From Spirochaetales bacterium (GTDB lineage: Bacteria > Spirochaetota > Spirochaetia > SZUA-6 > RPPD01): a stretch of 64,000 nt of DNA. Positions 19,303 to 29,155 of the stretch are shown here, piece by piece. Under the pieces are notes generated by a model. The model saw only the letters and a program-made list of their open reading frames with translations, was not told the origin of the DNA and ran no database searches. The translations under genes were made by a program, and so were the position numbers. Position 1 is the stretch's first letter, and each line of letters begins with the position of its first letter. The stretch covers positions 124,001 to 188,000 of the forward strand of contig JAFGGG010000036.1 in NCBI GenBank assembly GCA_016930675.1, written 5' to 3'.

Positions 19303-20493
19303 ATGGCAAAAGCAAAATTTGAAAGAACCAAACCACATATTAATGTGGGTACTATTGGTCATGTAGATCATGGGAAAACAACTTTAACTGCGGCAATTAC
19401 TATGTACTGTAACTCAAAGCATGGTGATAAAGTAATGAAGTATGAGGATATTGATAATGCCCCTGAGGAAAAAGCCAGAGGTATTACCATTAATACGCGC
19501 CACGTTGAGTATCAGACAGAGAGCAGGCATTATGCTCATGTTGACTGTCCGGGCCATGCCGACTACATCAAGAATATGATCACGGGTGCGGCACAGATGG
19601 ACGGTGCCGTTTTAGTCGTATCCGCACCGGATTCGGTTATGCCCCAAACACGTGAGCATATACTTCTTGCCCGTCAGGTAGGTGTACCTGCGATTATTGT
19701 ATATATGAACAAGATCGATCAGGTTGATGATCCGGAACTTCTGGATCTGGTTGAGGAAGAAATACGCGATGTACTCAAGGAGTACAAATTTCCGGGTGAT
19801 GAGACACCTATCATTCGCGGCTCCGCCTTACAGGCCATGGAGAATCCCGGTGACCCGGAAAAGATAAAATCCGTTGTCGATCTGTTGGCTAAAATGGATG
19901 AATATTTTCCCATTCCGGATAGACCCAAGGATAAACCTTTTCTTATGCCGATTGAAGACGTATTCTCCATTCAGGGACGAGGTACGGTTGTTACCGGTAG
20001 AGTGGACAGAGGTATTATCAAGGTTGGTGATGAAGTTGAAATTGTGGGTATTAAAGACACAAAAAAGACTGTAGTTACCGGTGTTGAGATGTTTAATAAA
20101 CTGCTTGATGAAGGTCAGGCGGGTGATAATATCGGATGTCTGCTGCGCGGTATCGAAAAGAATGATGTTGAAAGAGGACAGGTACTGGCCAAACCGGGGA
20201 CTATTACTCCGCATAAGAAGTTTAAAAGTCAGGTATACTGTCTCACCTCCGAAGAAGGCGGAAGGCATTCACCTTTCTTTTCCGGTTACAGACCGCAGTT
20301 TTATTTCAGAACCACTGATGTTACCGGTTCTGTAGTTCTGCCGGAAGGCAAGCAGATGATAATGCCCGGAGATAACACCGAGCTTACAGTTGAACTCATC
20401 TCGACAATCGCTGTTGAGAAAGGTTTAAGATTCGCAATTCGTGAAGGTGGAAGAACGGTAGCGGCTGGAGCAGTAACTGAGATTATTGAGTAA
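19303..20493 (+). CDS. tuf: Elongation factor Tu
   Basis: 396 residues. GTPase motifs [10 protein letters not shown] (G1), [12 protein letters not shown] (G3) and NKID (G4, here MNKIDQVDD), followed by the two beta-barrel domains ([25 protein letters not shown]). It carries aminoacyl-tRNA to the ribosome. SD AAGGAGG. Located between rpsG and rpsJ, with a strong hairpin after it. Confidence 0.98.
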   Translation: MAKAKFERTKPHINVGTIGHVDHGKTTLTAAITMYCNSKHGDKVMKYEDIDNAPEEKARGITINTRHVEYQTESRHYAHVDCPGHADYIKNMITGAAQMDGAVLVVSAPDSVMPQTREHILLARQVGVPAIIVYMNKIDQVDDPELLDLVEEEIRDVLKEYKFPGDETPIIRGSALQAMENPGDPEKIKSVVDLLAKMDEYFPIPDRPKDKPFLMPIEDVFSIQGRGTVVTGRVDRGIIKVGDEVEIVGIKDTKKTVVTGVEMFNKLLDEGQAGDNIGCLLRGIEKNDVERGQVLAKPGTITPHKKFKSQVYCLTSEEGGRHSPFFSGYRPQFYFRTTDVTGSVVLPEGKQMIMPGDNTELTVELISTIAVEKGLRFAIREGGRTVAAGAVTEIIE

Positions 20494-20502
20494 GATAAAG
20501 GG

Positions 20503-20534
20503 TCGATCCTGTAAAGTGTCCTTTGCAGGATCGA
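20503..20534 (+). promoter_or_regulatory. Strong hairpin between tuf and rpsJ
   Basis: TCGATCCTG pairs with CAGGATCGA and the stem continues through TAAAG/CTTTG to a four-base TGTC loop, 14 pairs in all. TTTAGGAGG follows: the S10 ribosome-binding site begins 4 nt after the stem. Likely a processing or attenuation site at the start of the S10 operon. Confidence 0.6.
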
Positions 20535-20547
20535 TTTAGGAGGAAGA

Positions 20548-20856
20548 ATGGCTAAGGAGAGAATTCGCGTTCGCTTAAGAGGATTTGATGTTGAATTAAT
20601 CGATCAGAGCGCAAAGTCAATTGTTAAAACCGTACTCAAAGCAGGATCTAAAGTGTGTGGTCCCATACCGTTACCAATGAAGATAAATAAATATACAGTG
20701 CTTCGGTCTCCGCACGTAAATAAGAAGTCGCGTGAGCAGTTTGAAATGAGAACGCATAAGCGTTTAATCGATATTATTGATCCCACTCCGGCTGTAATGG
20801 ATGCGTTGATGAAATTGGAACTGCCTGCCGGGGTAGATGTTGAGATAAGACAGTGA
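20548..20856 (+). CDS. rpsJ: Ribosomal protein uS10
   Basis: 102 residues, also known as NusE in antitermination complexes. The hairpin-loop region [20 protein letters not shown] and the signature [20 protein letters not shown] are intact. First gene of the S10 operon. Confidence 0.97.
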   Translation: MAKERIRVRLRGFDVELIDQSAKSIVKTVLKAGSKVCGPIPLPMKINKYTVLRSPHVNKKSREQFEMRTHKRLIDIIDPTPAVMDALMKLELPAGVDVEIRQ

Positions 20857-20866
20857 GGGAAAGTAC

Positions 20867-21490
20867 ATGTTAGGTTTACTGGGGAAAAAAATTGGAATGA
20901 CACAGATTTTTGATGAAAACGGAGTATTGATACCGGTTACCGTAGTCAAAGTAGAGCCCAATGTGGTTGTGGGACAGCGTACCAAAGAAAAGCATGGGTA
21001 TGATGCTGTCGTTCTGGGCGCGTTTAAGGTAAAAGCGAATAAATTAAAAAAACCTATCGCGGGTCAGTTCGTAAAAGGTGTTGATTCTGTAAAGATTCTC
21101 CGTGAGTTTAGAGATTTTGAGCATGAATGCAAGATCGGAGACAAATTAGGTGTTGAGTTGTTTGAAAAGATTAGGTTTGTTGATGTAAAGGGCACGACAA
21201 AAGGAAAAGGTTATCAGGGAGTGATGAAAAGACACGGCTTTGCAGGAGGAGTTAAATCGCACGGCTCCAAATTCCATAGAGCAGGCGGCTCAACCGGACA
21301 GGCGGCCTGGCCTTCAAAAGTGTTAAAAGGCACAAAAATGGCCGGGCGAATGGGTAATGCCGGCCATACTATGCAGAACCTAAGAATTGTTAAAATAGAT
21401 AAGGAGAAAGAGGTAATGCTCGTTAACGGAGCAGTTCCCGGCGCACCAAATAATCTGGTTATAATTACACGCGCGTTTAAAAAGAGGTAG
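20867..21490 (+). CDS. rplC: Ribosomal protein uL3
   Basis: 207 residues. [14 protein letters not shown] at the N-terminus and the loop that reaches the peptidyl-transferase center ([26 protein letters not shown]) identify L3. Spacing to rpsJ 10 nt, to rplD 5 nt. Confidence 0.97.
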   Translation: MLGLLGKKIGMTQIFDENGVLIPVTVVKVEPNVVVGQRTKEKHGYDAVVLGAFKVKANKLKKPIAGQFVKGVDSVKILREFRDFEHECKIGDKLGVELFEKIRFVDVKGTTKGKGYQGVMKRHGFAGGVKSHGSKFHRAGGSTGQAAWPSKVLKGTKMAGRMGNAGHTMQNLRIVKIDKEKEVMLVNGAVPGAPNNLVIITRAFKKR

Positions 21491-21495
21491 GATAG

Positions 21496-22131
21496 ATGAA
21501 GACAAAGGTGTACAGCAAACAGGGAAAAGTAACAAAAGAAATAACCTTAAATGACGAGGTTTTCGATAGTAAAGTACGTCAAGGCACGATTTATGAAGCT
21601 ATTAAAAATGAATTGGCTAATAGCAGAGTGGGCACGGCATGTTCAAAAGGGAGAGGTGAAATCACAGCCAGCACTCAAAAGCCCTGGCGTCAAAAAGGCA
21701 CGGGGCGGGCTCGTTCCGGTGACAGAAAAAGTCCGCTGTGGGTTGGCGGTGGAGTCGCTTTCGGACCAAAACCAAGGGATTTTAGTTATAGAATCCCTAA
21801 AAAGATGAAGCGCTTGGCGTTCAAATCTATTTTAAGTCTTAAAACTAAAGAAGAGCGTTTGAAGGTTGTTGAGGATTTTTCAGTGGATTCCGGAAAAACC
21901 AAGGATCTTTTAAAAATACTTAAGAACCTGATCCCTTCCGAGCGTGCTGTTATAATTTTAAGTGATGACGATAGAATGATAAAAAGAGCGGGAGCAAATA
22001 TTCCTTGGCTTAAGCTTTTAGCTTATAATCGCTTGCGTGCTCATGATCTTTTTTACAGCAAAACTATTTTGGTCTTGGAAAAAGCAGCAGTAGGCTTGAA
22101 CGATTTTTATGGAGAGAAGAAAAATGGATAG
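21496..22131 (+). CDS. rplD: Ribosomal protein uL4
   Basis: 211 residues. The extended tunnel loop is KPWRQKGTGRARSGDRKSPL, then WVGGGVAFGPKPRDFSYRIP; the globular part follows. L4 represses the S10 operon in E. coli; the hairpin before rpsJ is a possible target here but that is inference. Its 3' end overlaps rplW by 8 nt. Confidence 0.97.
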   Translation: MKTKVYSKQGKVTKEITLNDEVFDSKVRQGTIYEAIKNELANSRVGTACSKGRGEITASTQKPWRQKGTGRARSGDRKSPLWVGGGVAFGPKPRDFSYRIPKKMKRLAFKSILSLKTKEERLKVVEDFSVDSGKTKDLLKILKNLIPSERAVIILSDDDRMIKRAGANIPWLKLLAYNRLRAHDLFYSKTILVLEKAAVGLNDFYGEKKNG

Positions 22132-22411
22132 TGAAAAAATCATCATCGAGCCGATCGTTACGGAGAAGTCAAATAAATTCAAAGAAGAAAAAAAATACGT
22201 GTTTAAAGTAAACGCCAAAGCCAACAAATTTCAGGTCAAAAAGGCTTTGAAAGATATCTTTGGGGTGCATTGTCTCCAATGCAGGATAATGAATGTAAAA
22301 TCCAAACCCAAACGGCGTCCGCCTTATAGAATGGGTAACACTTCATCATGGAAAAAAGCGATTGTCACGTTATCGCCGAATGAGTCCATCGAGATTTTTG
22401 AAGGTGCCTAA
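22124..22411 (+). CDS. rplW: Ribosomal protein uL23
   Basis: 95 residues; tunnel-exit protein that docks SRP and trigger factor. EPIVTEKSNKFKEEKKYVFK and PKRRPPYRMGNTSSWKKAIV are typical. The ATG at 22124 is chosen because GGAGAG sits 7 nt before it; an ATG at 22109 would add MERRK. Confidence 0.96.
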   Translation: MDSEKIIIEPIVTEKSNKFKEEKKYVFKVNAKANKFQVKKALKDIFGVHCLQCRIMNVKSKPKRRPPYRMGNTSSWKKAIVTLSPNESIEIFEGA

Positions 22412-22453
22412 AATATTTTTAACTTGGGATGATTGAGGAATGAGGAGTAAAGA

Positions 22454-23278
22454 GTGGGTATAAAGAAATATAAACCGACGACATCGAGTCAGAGATATAA
22501 AACCGGTTTGACCTTTGAAGAGATTACCAAAGATAGACCGGAAAAATCTCTTACCAAAGGATCTCACTTCAAAGCCGGCAGAGGAGCGGGCGGGAGAATC
22601 AGTGTCAGACGAAAAGGCGGAAGACATAAACGTAAATATAGAATTATCGATTTTAAAAGAGATAAACTGGGAATTCAAGGCAAAGTTGTCAGTATCGAGT
22701 ATGATCCGAATCGCAGTGCAAATATTGCGCTTATCCAATATGTTGACGGTGAAAAACGTTATATCTTAGCGCCTAAGGGAATGGAACTGGAGCGGAAAGT
22801 TGAAAGCGGTCCCAAAGCGCCTTTGGAGGTCGGCAACGCGCTTCCACTCGAAAATATACCGCTTGGTATGACCGTACATAATATTGAGCTGCAGTGCGGA
22901 AAAGGCGGCCAGCTGGCAAGAGCTGCCGGTACCGGAGCTTCTGTAGTAGCAAAAGAAGGCGATTATGCCACTCTCAAATTACCCTCAGGTGAAATGAGAA
23001 TGGTTTTTCATAAGTGTTATGCCACTATTGGTGAGATCGGCAATGAAGACAAAATGAATGTAAGTCTGGGTAAAGCGGGACGGTCACGTTGGCAGGGAAA
23101 ACGGCCTAAGGTTCGTGGAGTGGCCATGAATCCGATTGATCATCCACACGGGGGAGGCGAAGGTAAATCTTCAGGCGGAAGACATCCTGTTTCACCAACC
23201 GGTGTTCCTACTAAAGGATATAAGACAAGAAAGAAACGAAAAAATACAAGCAGATTTATTGTAAAGAGAAGAAAATAG
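22454..23278 (+). CDS. rplB: Ribosomal protein uL2
   Basis: 274 residues with a GTG start behind TGAGGAGTAAA. The N-terminus [20 protein letters not shown], the bridging-domain motif [18 protein letters not shown] and the peptidyl-transferase His region [13 protein letters not shown] are present. Required for subunit joining and peptide-bond formation. Confidence 0.97.
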   Translation: MGIKKYKPTTSSQRYKTGLTFEEITKDRPEKSLTKGSHFKAGRGAGGRISVRRKGGRHKRKYRIIDFKRDKLGIQGKVVSIEYDPNRSANIALIQYVDGEKRYILAPKGMELERKVESGPKAPLEVGNALPLENIPLGMTVHNIELQCGKGGQLARAAGTGASVVAKEGDYATLKLPSGEMRMVFHKCYATIGEIGNEDKMNVSLGKAGRSRWQGKRPKVRGVAMNPIDHPHGGGEGKSSGGRHPVSPTGVPTKGYKTRKKRKNTSRFIVKRRK

Positions 23279-23287
23279 GAGAGGATA

Positions 23288-23569
23288 GTGTCACGTTCAA
23301 TAAAAAAGGGACCATTTATCGAAAAGAGTTTGTACAAAAAGGTAATCGAGCAGCAGAAAAGCGGTGAAAAGAAAATGATAAAGACATACTCTCGCTGTTC
23401 TACAATAATTCCTGAAATGGTCGGTATTACAATTTCAGTATATAATGGAAAAACCTGGATTCCTGTTTATATAACGGAAAATTTGGTAGGTCAGAAACTG
23501 GGTGAATTCGCTCCTTCAAGACTGTTCAGAAGTCATGCCGGATCTGATAAAAAAGCGGTAAAAAAATAG
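23288..23569 (+). CDS. rpsS: Ribosomal protein uS19
   Basis: 93 residues; GTG start behind [25 protein letters not shown] and the C-terminal [15 protein letters not shown] are the S19 signature. It binds the 30S head beside S13. Confidence 0.97.
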   Translation: MSRSIKKGPFIEKSLYKKVIEQQKSGEKKMIKTYSRCSTIIPEMVGITISVYNGKTWIPVYITENLVGQKLGEFAPSRLFRSHAGSDKKAVKK

Positions 23570-23582
23570 GTGGTAATGAACT

Positions 23583-23933
23583 ATGGAAGTAAAGAAGGGC
23601 TATAAAGCGCAACTCAAGTTTATACTAATTTCTCCTTTTAAGATAAGACGAATTGCGGATAAGGTAAGAAAAAAACCTTATAATGAAGCAATTGCTCTTT
23701 TAGAATCTCTCCCGCATAAAGGAGCAAGGATTCTTAAGAAGGTAATTAAGTCGGCTGCAGCCAATGCTATTTATCATAATAAGAAATTAGATGAAGATAT
23801 GCTCTATATTAGAGAACTGCAGATAAATGAGGGGCCGCGTATGAAACGCATCTGGCCGAGAGCAAGAAGACGAGCGGACATATTGTTAAAACGATTCAGT
23901 CATGTATTTGTAGTTATGGATGAGATAAGCTAA
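23583..23933 (+). CDS. rplV: Ribosomal protein uL22
   Basis: 116 residues. Tunnel-lining protein with ISPFKIRRIADKVRKKPYNE and the beta-hairpin ELQINEGPRMKRIWPRARRR; macrolide-site residues show no deletion that I can see. Confidence 0.96.
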   Translation: MEVKKGYKAQLKFILISPFKIRRIADKVRKKPYNEAIALLESLPHKGARILKKVIKSAAANAIYHNKKLDEDMLYIRELQINEGPRMKRIWPRARRRADILLKRFSHVFVVMDEIS

Positions 23934-23945
23934 GAGAGGATAGGC

Positions 23946-24662
23946 ATGGGACAGAAAGTACATCCGTATGGATTAAGATTGAAAATCAATAAGACCTGGA
24001 AGTCAAAGTGGTATGTAGACCCGAGAGAGTATGCCGCAACGCTTCATGAAGATCTCAAAATTCGGAAGGTCATCGAAAATCTTCCTGAAACTAAAAGCGC
24101 GGAAGTAGCGGATGTTGAGATAATCAGGCATCCCCAGCGAGTTACCATAATTATTCACTCCGGAAGGCCTGGAGCAATTATTGGCGCCAAGGGAGCGAAT
24201 ATCGAAAAGCTTGGAGAAAAAATTCAGAAGGTTGTGGGTAAAAAGGTCCAGATCAAGATAAAAGAGATAAAAAATCCTGAAGTCAATGCCATGTTGATCG
24301 CGGAAAATATCGCACGACAGCTGAAATCAAGAGCTGCACATAGACGAGTAATGAAAATGGCTATCTCCAATGCGATTAAAGCGGGTGTGCAGGGCATAAA
24401 AATTAAGGTTGCCGGCCGTATTGGCGGCGCTGAAATGGCCAGAACAGAAGAATATAAAGAGGGAAGAATACCGCTGCATACATTTAGGGCTGATATAGAT
24501 TACGGCTTTACCGAAGCTGTAACAACTTTCGGTAAAATCGGAATCAAGGTATGGGTATTTCATGGTGAAGTATTTACCCGTGATCATAAAGAAGATGCAG
24601 GAAGCCTCTTAAAGAAACAAAAGCCGAAAACGAGGAGTAAGGAAGAAAATGCTGAGTCCTAA
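23946..24662 (+). CDS. rpsC: Ribosomal protein uS3
   Basis: 238 residues. The KH domain ([20 protein letters not shown]) is followed by the S3 C-terminal domain ([20 protein letters not shown]). It lies at the mRNA entry and has helicase function with S4 and S5. The C-terminus is Lys/Glu rich, and its last 14 nt overlap rplP. Confidence 0.97.
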   Translation: MGQKVHPYGLRLKINKTWKSKWYVDPREYAATLHEDLKIRKVIENLPETKSAEVADVEIIRHPQRVTIIIHSGRPGAIIGAKGANIEKLGEKIQKVVGKKVQIKIKEIKNPEVNAMLIAENIARQLKSRAAHRRVMKMAISNAIKAGVQGIKIKVAGRIGGAEMARTEEYKEGRIPLHTFRADIDYGFTEAVTTFGKIGIKVWVFHGEVFTRDHKEDAGSLLKKQKPKTRSKEENAES

Positions 24663-25065
24663 GAGAACGAAATATCGAAAGCAGCAGAGAGCATATAAAG
24701 AAAGAAAGGCAACTCGGGGGAATAGGATCAATTTTGGTGATTTTGGGTTGTTGGCCATGGAAAGCAAATGGATCACAAACAGACAGATTGAAGCAGCCAG
24801 AATCGCCATGACAAGGCATATAAAACGCGGCGGAAAGGTGTGGATAAGGATATTTCCCGATAAGCCGTATACAAAAAAACCCGCGGAAACAAGGATGGGT
24901 AAAGGTAAGGGGAGTCCGGAATACTGGGTAGCAGTAGTAAAACGGGGGACGGTGCTGTTTGAGATTGCCGGAGTTACAAAAGAATTGGCGGAGAGTGCGG
25001 TAAAACTTGCCGGAAACAAACTGCCCATAAAAACCAAATTTATTCAGAGAAGAGATGTGGAGTAA
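24649..25065 (+). CDS. rplP: Ribosomal protein uL16
   Basis: 138 residues starting [20 protein letters not shown], the usual L16 start, inside the rpsC 3' end (14-nt overlap). [20 protein letters not shown] and [19 protein letters not shown] identify it. It binds at the A-site tRNA elbow region. Confidence 0.97.
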   Translation: MLSPKRTKYRKQQRAYKERKATRGNRINFGDFGLLAMESKWITNRQIEAARIAMTRHIKRGGKVWIRIFPDKPYTKKPAETRMGKGKGSPEYWVAVVKRGTVLFEIAGVTKELAESAVKLAGNKLPIKTKFIQRRDVE

Positions 25066-25070
25066 CCGCT

Positions 25071-25268
25071 ATGCGAGATTCATTTAGTGAACTGTCATAT
25101 GAGGAACTGCTTTCAAAAAAGCAGGAGTTAGCAAAGAAATATCGTGATTTGCGCTTCAATATGGTTATTGGTCATATTGAAAATTCTCTTGAAAAAAGAA
25201 CGTTGCGTAGAAAAATTGCATGCTTAAACACTATGATACATGAGTTTGATTTAGGAATAAGGAAATAG
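25071..25268 (+). CDS. rpmC: Ribosomal protein uL29
   Basis: 65 residues, two helices. SYEELLSKKQELAKKYRDLR and the conserved RTLRRKIACLNT fit L29, which sits at the tunnel exit. Confidence 0.95.
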   Translation: MRDSFSELSYEELLSKKQELAKKYRDLRFNMVIGHIENSLEKRTLRRKIACLNTMIHEFDLGIRK

Positions 25269-25278
25269 GGGAGTTACT

Positions 25279-25551
25279 ATGGAACAGAAACCGGCACAGA
25301 CCAAGGTTAAAAAGAAGATTTTTACCGGTAAAGTTGTCAGCAACAAAATGGATAAGACGATTGTTGTAAGAATAACACGACGAAAGTTGCATCCGTTATA
25401 TAAGAAATATGTGGTTGTCTCTAAAAAAATTAAAGCACATGATGCGAAAAACGAGTGTCAGGTTGGAGATGTTGTGAGGGTTATCGAATCCAGGCCATTA
25501 AGTAAAGAGAAATGTTGGCTGCTTCATGAGATTGTTGAAAAGGCAAAATAG
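25279..25551 (+). CDS. rpsQ: Ribosomal protein uS17
   Basis: 90 residues with a short N-terminal extension rich in Lys (MEQKPAQTKVKKK) before the OB-fold: FTGKVVSNKMDKTIVVRITR and HPLYKKYVVVSKKIKAHD. Primary 16S rRNA-binding protein. Confidence 0.96.
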   Translation: MEQKPAQTKVKKKIFTGKVVSNKMDKTIVVRITRRKLHPLYKKYVVVSKKIKAHDAKNECQVGDVVRVIESRPLSKEKCWLLHEIVEKAK

Positions 25552-25574
25552 CTAAAGATTTAGAGGTGGAATAA

Positions 25575-25943
25575 ATGATTCAAATGAATTCGTTTTTAAA
25601 TGTAGCAGATAATAGTGGAGCAAAACGTGTGTTATGTATAAAAGTGCTCGGAGGTACGCGAAGAAAGTATGCCACTGTAGGTGATATTATCGTTGTTGCG
25701 GTTAAGGATGCTCTGGCTAACGCACCGATTAAAAAAGGAGCAGTCGAGCGAGCGGTTGTAGTGAGAACAAAAAAGGAGTATAAAAGGCCGGATGGCACTT
25801 ATATTCGCTTTGATGATAATGCGTGTGTAATTATCGATACTAATAAAAATCCGAAGGGTAAACGTATCTTCGGACCGGTGGCCAGAGAACTTCGCGAGAA
25901 GAACTATATGAAAATTGTTTCTTTGGCACCTGAGGTGCTTTAG
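25575..25943 (+). CDS. rplN: Ribosomal protein uL14
   Basis: 122 residues starting [20 protein letters not shown], with the L14 motif [20 protein letters not shown] near the C-terminus. It forms an intersubunit bridge. First gene of the classical spc operon; an 84-nt gap with a long hairpin follows, in contrast to the tight spacing elsewhere. Confidence 0.97.
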   Translation: MIQMNSFLNVADNSGAKRVLCIKVLGGTRRKYATVGDIIVVAVKDALANAPIKKGAVERAVVVRTKKEYKRPDGTYIRFDDNACVIIDTNKNPKGKRIFGPVARELREKNYMKIVSLAPEVL

Positions 25944-25947
25944 GCCG

Positions 25948-26010
25948 GCATTGGCATAATTTTTGTAACAACAATAAAAATTATACCAATGCTAAATTGC
26001 GGCGTACCGC
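25948..26010 (+). promoter_or_regulatory. Long hairpin between rplN and rplX
   Basis: GCATTGG-C-ATAATTTTT (25948-25964) pairs with AAAAATTAT-A-CCAATGC (25976-25992): 16 pairs with one C.A mismatch and an 11-nt loop. A small GCGG/CCGC tetraloop hairpin follows (25999-26010), just before the rplX ribosome-binding site. Confidence 0.6.
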
Positions 26011-26027
26011 ATCCTTAGAGGGAGTAT

Positions 26028-26357
26028 ATGAAGAAAAATATGAGTATAATTAAATGCAAACTTAAAAAAGAAGACACCGTGAAGATCCTGGCAGGAAAAG
26101 ATGTCGGCAAAACGGGTAGAATATTGAAAATCGACCGAGAGAAGGGAAGAGTATTGGTGGAAGGTCTTAATATTGTAAAGAAGTCCATAAAACCAAAAAG
26201 CCAAAATGAAAAAGGCGGAATTAAAGAGTTGGAAGCACCGATCCATCTTTCAAATGTCATGATTATGTGTAAGAAGTGCGGCGTTACCCGTATTGGTTAT
26301 AATTTTAAGAATAAGAAAAAAATACGTATATGTAGAAAATGCGGAGATGTACTGTAA
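26028..26357 (+). CDS. rplX: Ribosomal protein uL24
   Basis: 109 residues. KOW motif [20 protein letters not shown]; a C-terminal CxxC pair of pairs (MCKKCGVTR and ICRKCGD) may bind zinc. ATG at 26028 is preferred because GAGGGAG is 3-5 nt before it; an ATG at 26040 is too far. The stop overlaps the rplE start (TAATG). Confidence 0.95.
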   Translation: MKKNMSIIKCKLKKEDTVKILAGKDVGKTGRILKIDREKGRVLVEGLNIVKKSIKPKSQNEKGGIKELEAPIHLSNVMIMCKKCGVTRIGYNFKNKKKIRICRKCGDVL

Positions 26358-26917
26358 TGGCTACAACGAAGACATATATTCCGAAATTAAAAGAATTTTA
26401 TAGAACCAAAATTGCTAAGGAATTAAAGGAAGAGTTCAATTATAAATCTGCGATGCAGGTTCCCAGATTAGAAAAGATTATTTTAAGTGTAGGATGCGGG
26501 GAAGCAATCCTAAATAAAAAGCTGTTGGATTCTGTTTTAAAGGAGCTTGAACAGATTTCAGGACTTAAAGCAGTGAAGACCAAAGCAAAAAAATCAATCG
26601 CAGGCTTCAAAGTCAGGGAGGGAATGGAAATAGGCGCAATGGTTACATTACGAGGTAACCATATGTATGATTTTTTTAATAAACTGGTTAATGTTGCCCT
26701 ACCCAGAGTCAAGGATTTTAGAGGAATAAATCCGAATGCTTTTGACGGTCATGGCAATTTTGCTTTGGGTATTAAAGAACAGATTATTTTTCCGGAAATC
26801 GACTATGATAAAATCGAGCGAATTAGTGGTATGAATATTGTGATTGTGACTTCGGCGCATTCAGACGCCGAAGCTAAGAGTTTATTGAGCAAATTGGGAA
26901 TGCCGTTTAGGAAGTAG
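26357..26917 (+). CDS. rplE: Ribosomal protein uL5
   Basis: 186 residues starting [20 protein letters not shown]; the ATG shares its A with the rplX stop, so it is translationally coupled. [20 protein letters not shown] and [10 protein letters not shown] are the L5 signatures. It binds 5S rRNA. Confidence 0.96.
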   Translation: MATTKTYIPKLKEFYRTKIAKELKEEFNYKSAMQVPRLEKIILSVGCGEAILNKKLLDSVLKELEQISGLKAVKTKAKKSIAGFKVREGMEIGAMVTLRGNHMYDFFNKLVNVALPRVKDFRGINPNAFDGHGNFALGIKEQIIFPEIDYDKIERISGMNIVIVTSAHSDAEAKSLLSKLGMPFRK

Positions 26918-26927
26918 GAAGGATTGT

Positions 26928-27113
26928 ATGGCAAGAAAATCAATGATTGAGAAAGCAGAGCGCACACCTAAATACTCATCGCGAAAGGTAAATAGATGTA
27001 AGCTTTGCGGAAGACCTAGGGGTTACATGAGAAAGTTTCAAATGTGCCGAATTTGTTTTAGGAAATTGGCAAATGAAGGCAAGATTCCTGGTGTAACAAA
27101 ATCAAGCTGGTAA
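26928..27113 (+). CDS. rpsN: Ribosomal protein uS14, zinc-binding short type
   Basis: 61 residues, the short form. Two CxxC pairs ([20 protein letters not shown]) bind zinc. The N-terminus [20 protein letters not shown] is typical. Confidence 0.97.
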   Translation: MARKSMIEKAERTPKYSSRKVNRCKLCGRPRGYMRKFQMCRICFRKLANEGKIPGVTKSSW

Positions 27114-27128
27114 AGGGGAAAGGTTAAT

Positions 27129-27527
27129 ATGAGTGTTACAGATCCGATTTCAGATATGCTGACAAAAATTAGAAACGCTAATTTGGCCAAATTCGAGAAG
27201 GTAGATATTCCCACTTCAAAATTAAAGTTGGAAATTATTAAAATATTAAAGAACGAAGGTTTTATCAAGAATTTTAAAAAACATATCGAAGAGAATAGGA
27301 ACTATATCAGAATATTTTTAAAATATGATGAGAAGAACAGTCCGATTATTCATGGACTGAAAAGAATATCGACGCCCGGAAGAAGGTTTTATGCCGGGTA
27401 TAAAAAGATGCCGCGTATATTTAACGGGTATGGTGTACTTATTGTTTCAACTTCGGAAGGAGTAACCACCGGAAAAAAAGCGGCAGATAAAAAGCTGGGT
27501 GGAGAGCTTATTTGCAGTATTTGGTAA
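27129..27527 (+). CDS. rpsH: Ribosomal protein uS8
   Basis: 132 residues. N-terminus [20 protein letters not shown] and C-terminus [20 protein letters not shown] are diagnostic. S8 represses the spc operon in E. coli; a target around rplX or rplE here is possible but unproven. Confidence 0.97.
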   Translation: MSVTDPISDMLTKIRNANLAKFEKVDIPTSKLKLEIIKILKNEGFIKNFKKHIEENRNYIRIFLKYDEKNSPIIHGLKRISTPGRRFYAGYKKMPRIFNGYGVLIVSTSEGVTTGKKAADKKLGGELICSIW

Positions 27528-27545
27528 GAAAGGGTTAAAAGCAAG

Positions 27546-28085
27546 ATGTCAAGAATTGGGAAACTACCGGTAGCACTAGCAAGCGGAGTAAAGATTAATA
27601 TAGATAAAAACACAGTCCAGGTTGAAGGCCCGAAAGGCAAGCTGGCAATGGATTTCAGTAATGATGTTAAAATCAGTGTGGAGGAAAATCAAGTAGTAGT
27701 TACGCGCAAGGATGATTCAAAGCGCTCTCGGGCTATGCATGGGCTTTATAGAAATTTATTGAATAATATGATGATTGGCGTGTCGGAGGGATTCAAAAAG
27801 GTGCTGGTTATCAACGGTATAGGATATAGAGCGGAAAAAAAAGGTGATTCATTGATCTTAAATCTCGGTTACTCGAATCCCATAGAATACCCTGTGCCCG
27901 AAGGCATTACCATAGAAGTTGAAGCAAATAATAAAATTGTTATAAGCGGCAATAATAAACAGCAATTGGGTCAAGTCTGCGCGGAAATAAGAGGTTTTAG
28001 ACCGCCGGAGCCTTATAAAGGTAAGGGTGTCAGATATGAAAATGAATATGTTCGTAAAAAGGTTGGCAAAACAGGAGTAAAATAG
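27546..28085 (+). CDS. rplF: Ribosomal protein uL6
   Basis: 179 residues. SRIGKLPVALASGVKINIDK starts the first of two similar domains; the C-terminal GQVCAEIRGFRPPEPYKGKG is the rRNA-binding signature. Confidence 0.97.
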   Translation: MSRIGKLPVALASGVKINIDKNTVQVEGPKGKLAMDFSNDVKISVEENQVVVTRKDDSKRSRAMHGLYRNLLNNMMIGVSEGFKKVLVINGIGYRAEKKGDSLILNLGYSNPIEYPVPEGITIEVEANNKIVISGNNKQQLGQVCAEIRGFRPPEPYKGKGVRYENEYVRKKVGKTGVK

Positions 28086-28094
28086 GGTAGCAAC

Positions 28095-28454
28095 ATGAAA
28101 AAATTGCATGATAAAATTAGAAAGCGTATTAGAAGGAAATTCAGTATTAGGAAGAAAATTAAGTGTTCTCCTGAAAGACCTAGAATGACTATTTATAAAA
28201 GCAATAAGTATACCTATGTCCAGGTTATTGATGATTTTCAAGGAAAAACCATAGCAGCAGCATCAAATTTGGAGAAGGATTTCAGAAATGTCAAGAATAC
28301 TGTTAAAGACATAGGCAAAATAGGTGAAGCTATAGGCGATCGCTTAAAAAAGAAGAATATTACAACTGTTACATTTGATCGAAACGGATTTCCCTATCAT
28401 GGAATAGTAAAAGCCGTGGCCGATGGAGTTCGTAAAGTTGGGATAAAGGTTTAG
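28095..28454 (+). CDS. rplR: Ribosomal protein uL18
   Basis: 119 residues. The basic N-terminus (KIRKRIRRKFSIRKKI) and TFDRNGFPYHGIVKAVADGV are the L18 marks; it carries 5S rRNA with L5. Confidence 0.96.
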   Translation: MKKLHDKIRKRIRRKFSIRKKIKCSPERPRMTIYKSNKYTYVQVIDDFQGKTIAAASNLEKDFRNVKNTVKDIGKIGEAIGDRLKKKNITTVTFDRNGFPYHGIVKAVADGVRKVGIKV

Positions 28455-28463
28455 GGGGAATGA

Positions 28464-28961
28464 ATGGATTTAGATAATGCAAATGTCGGATTAATAGAAA
28501 AAATGGTGAAACTAAATAGAGTAGCCAAAGTAGTAAAAGGTGGAAGGCGTTTTTCATTCTCTGCGATCTCTGTTGTCGGAGACGGAAAAGGTACGGTTGG
28601 TTATGGTTTCGGTAAAGCCAACGATGTATCCGAAGCCATAAGGAAAAGTATAGAAAAAGCAAAAAAAAGAATGCAAATCGTACCGCTGAAAAAAACTACT
28701 TTGCCTCATTTGGTCATAGGTAAATACAAAGGAGCTACGGTTCTTTTAAAGCCTGCCGCACCGGGAACAGGTATTATTGCCGGAGGCCCGGTAAGAGCGG
28801 TTATGGAAGCGGTCGGAGTCAGTGATATTTTAAGTAAATCATTAGGCTCGGCGAATGCGGTGAATATTGTAAAAGCAGTATTTGCGGGATTTGATATGCT
28901 TTTAGATGCGAAGCAAGTTGCCTTTAACAGAGGTAAGACGCTTAAGGAATTATGGGGTTAA
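28464..28961 (+). CDS. rpsE: Ribosomal protein uS5
   Basis: 165 residues. Double-stranded RNA-binding fold [20 protein letters not shown], then [20 protein letters not shown] and the C-terminal domain [20 protein letters not shown]. Role in decoding accuracy and mRNA unwinding. Confidence 0.97.
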   Translation: MDLDNANVGLIEKMVKLNRVAKVVKGGRRFSFSAISVVGDGKGTVGYGFGKANDVSEAIRKSIEKAKKRMQIVPLKKTTLPHLVIGKYKGATVLLKPAAPGTGIIAGGPVRAVMEAVGVSDILSKSLGSANAVNIVKAVFAGFDMLLDAKQVAFNRGKTLKELWG

Positions 28962-28963
28962 TT

Positions 28964-29155
28964 ATGGCAAAGAAGATGTTGAAAGTGACTCTTAAGAGAA
29001 GTACAATAAGCAGAAAACCTAATCAACGCAAGACTGTCAAAGCATTAGGCTTAAAAAGAATCAACTCTTCAGTGGTTAAGGAAGCACGACCGGAAATACT
29101 TGGCATGATAAATACGGTATCACATCTGGTGCAGGTGGAGGAGATTAAAGAATGA
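28964..29155 (+). CDS. rpmD: Ribosomal protein uL30
   Basis: 63 residues starting [20 protein letters not shown]; the ATG lies 2 nt after the rpsE stop, so an in-frame start at 28952 is not needed. [12 protein letters not shown] is the L30 core. Its stop overlaps the rplO start. Confidence 0.93.
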   Translation: MAKKMLKVTLKRSTISRKPNQRKTVKALGLKRINSSVVKEARPEILGMINTVSHLVQVEEIKE

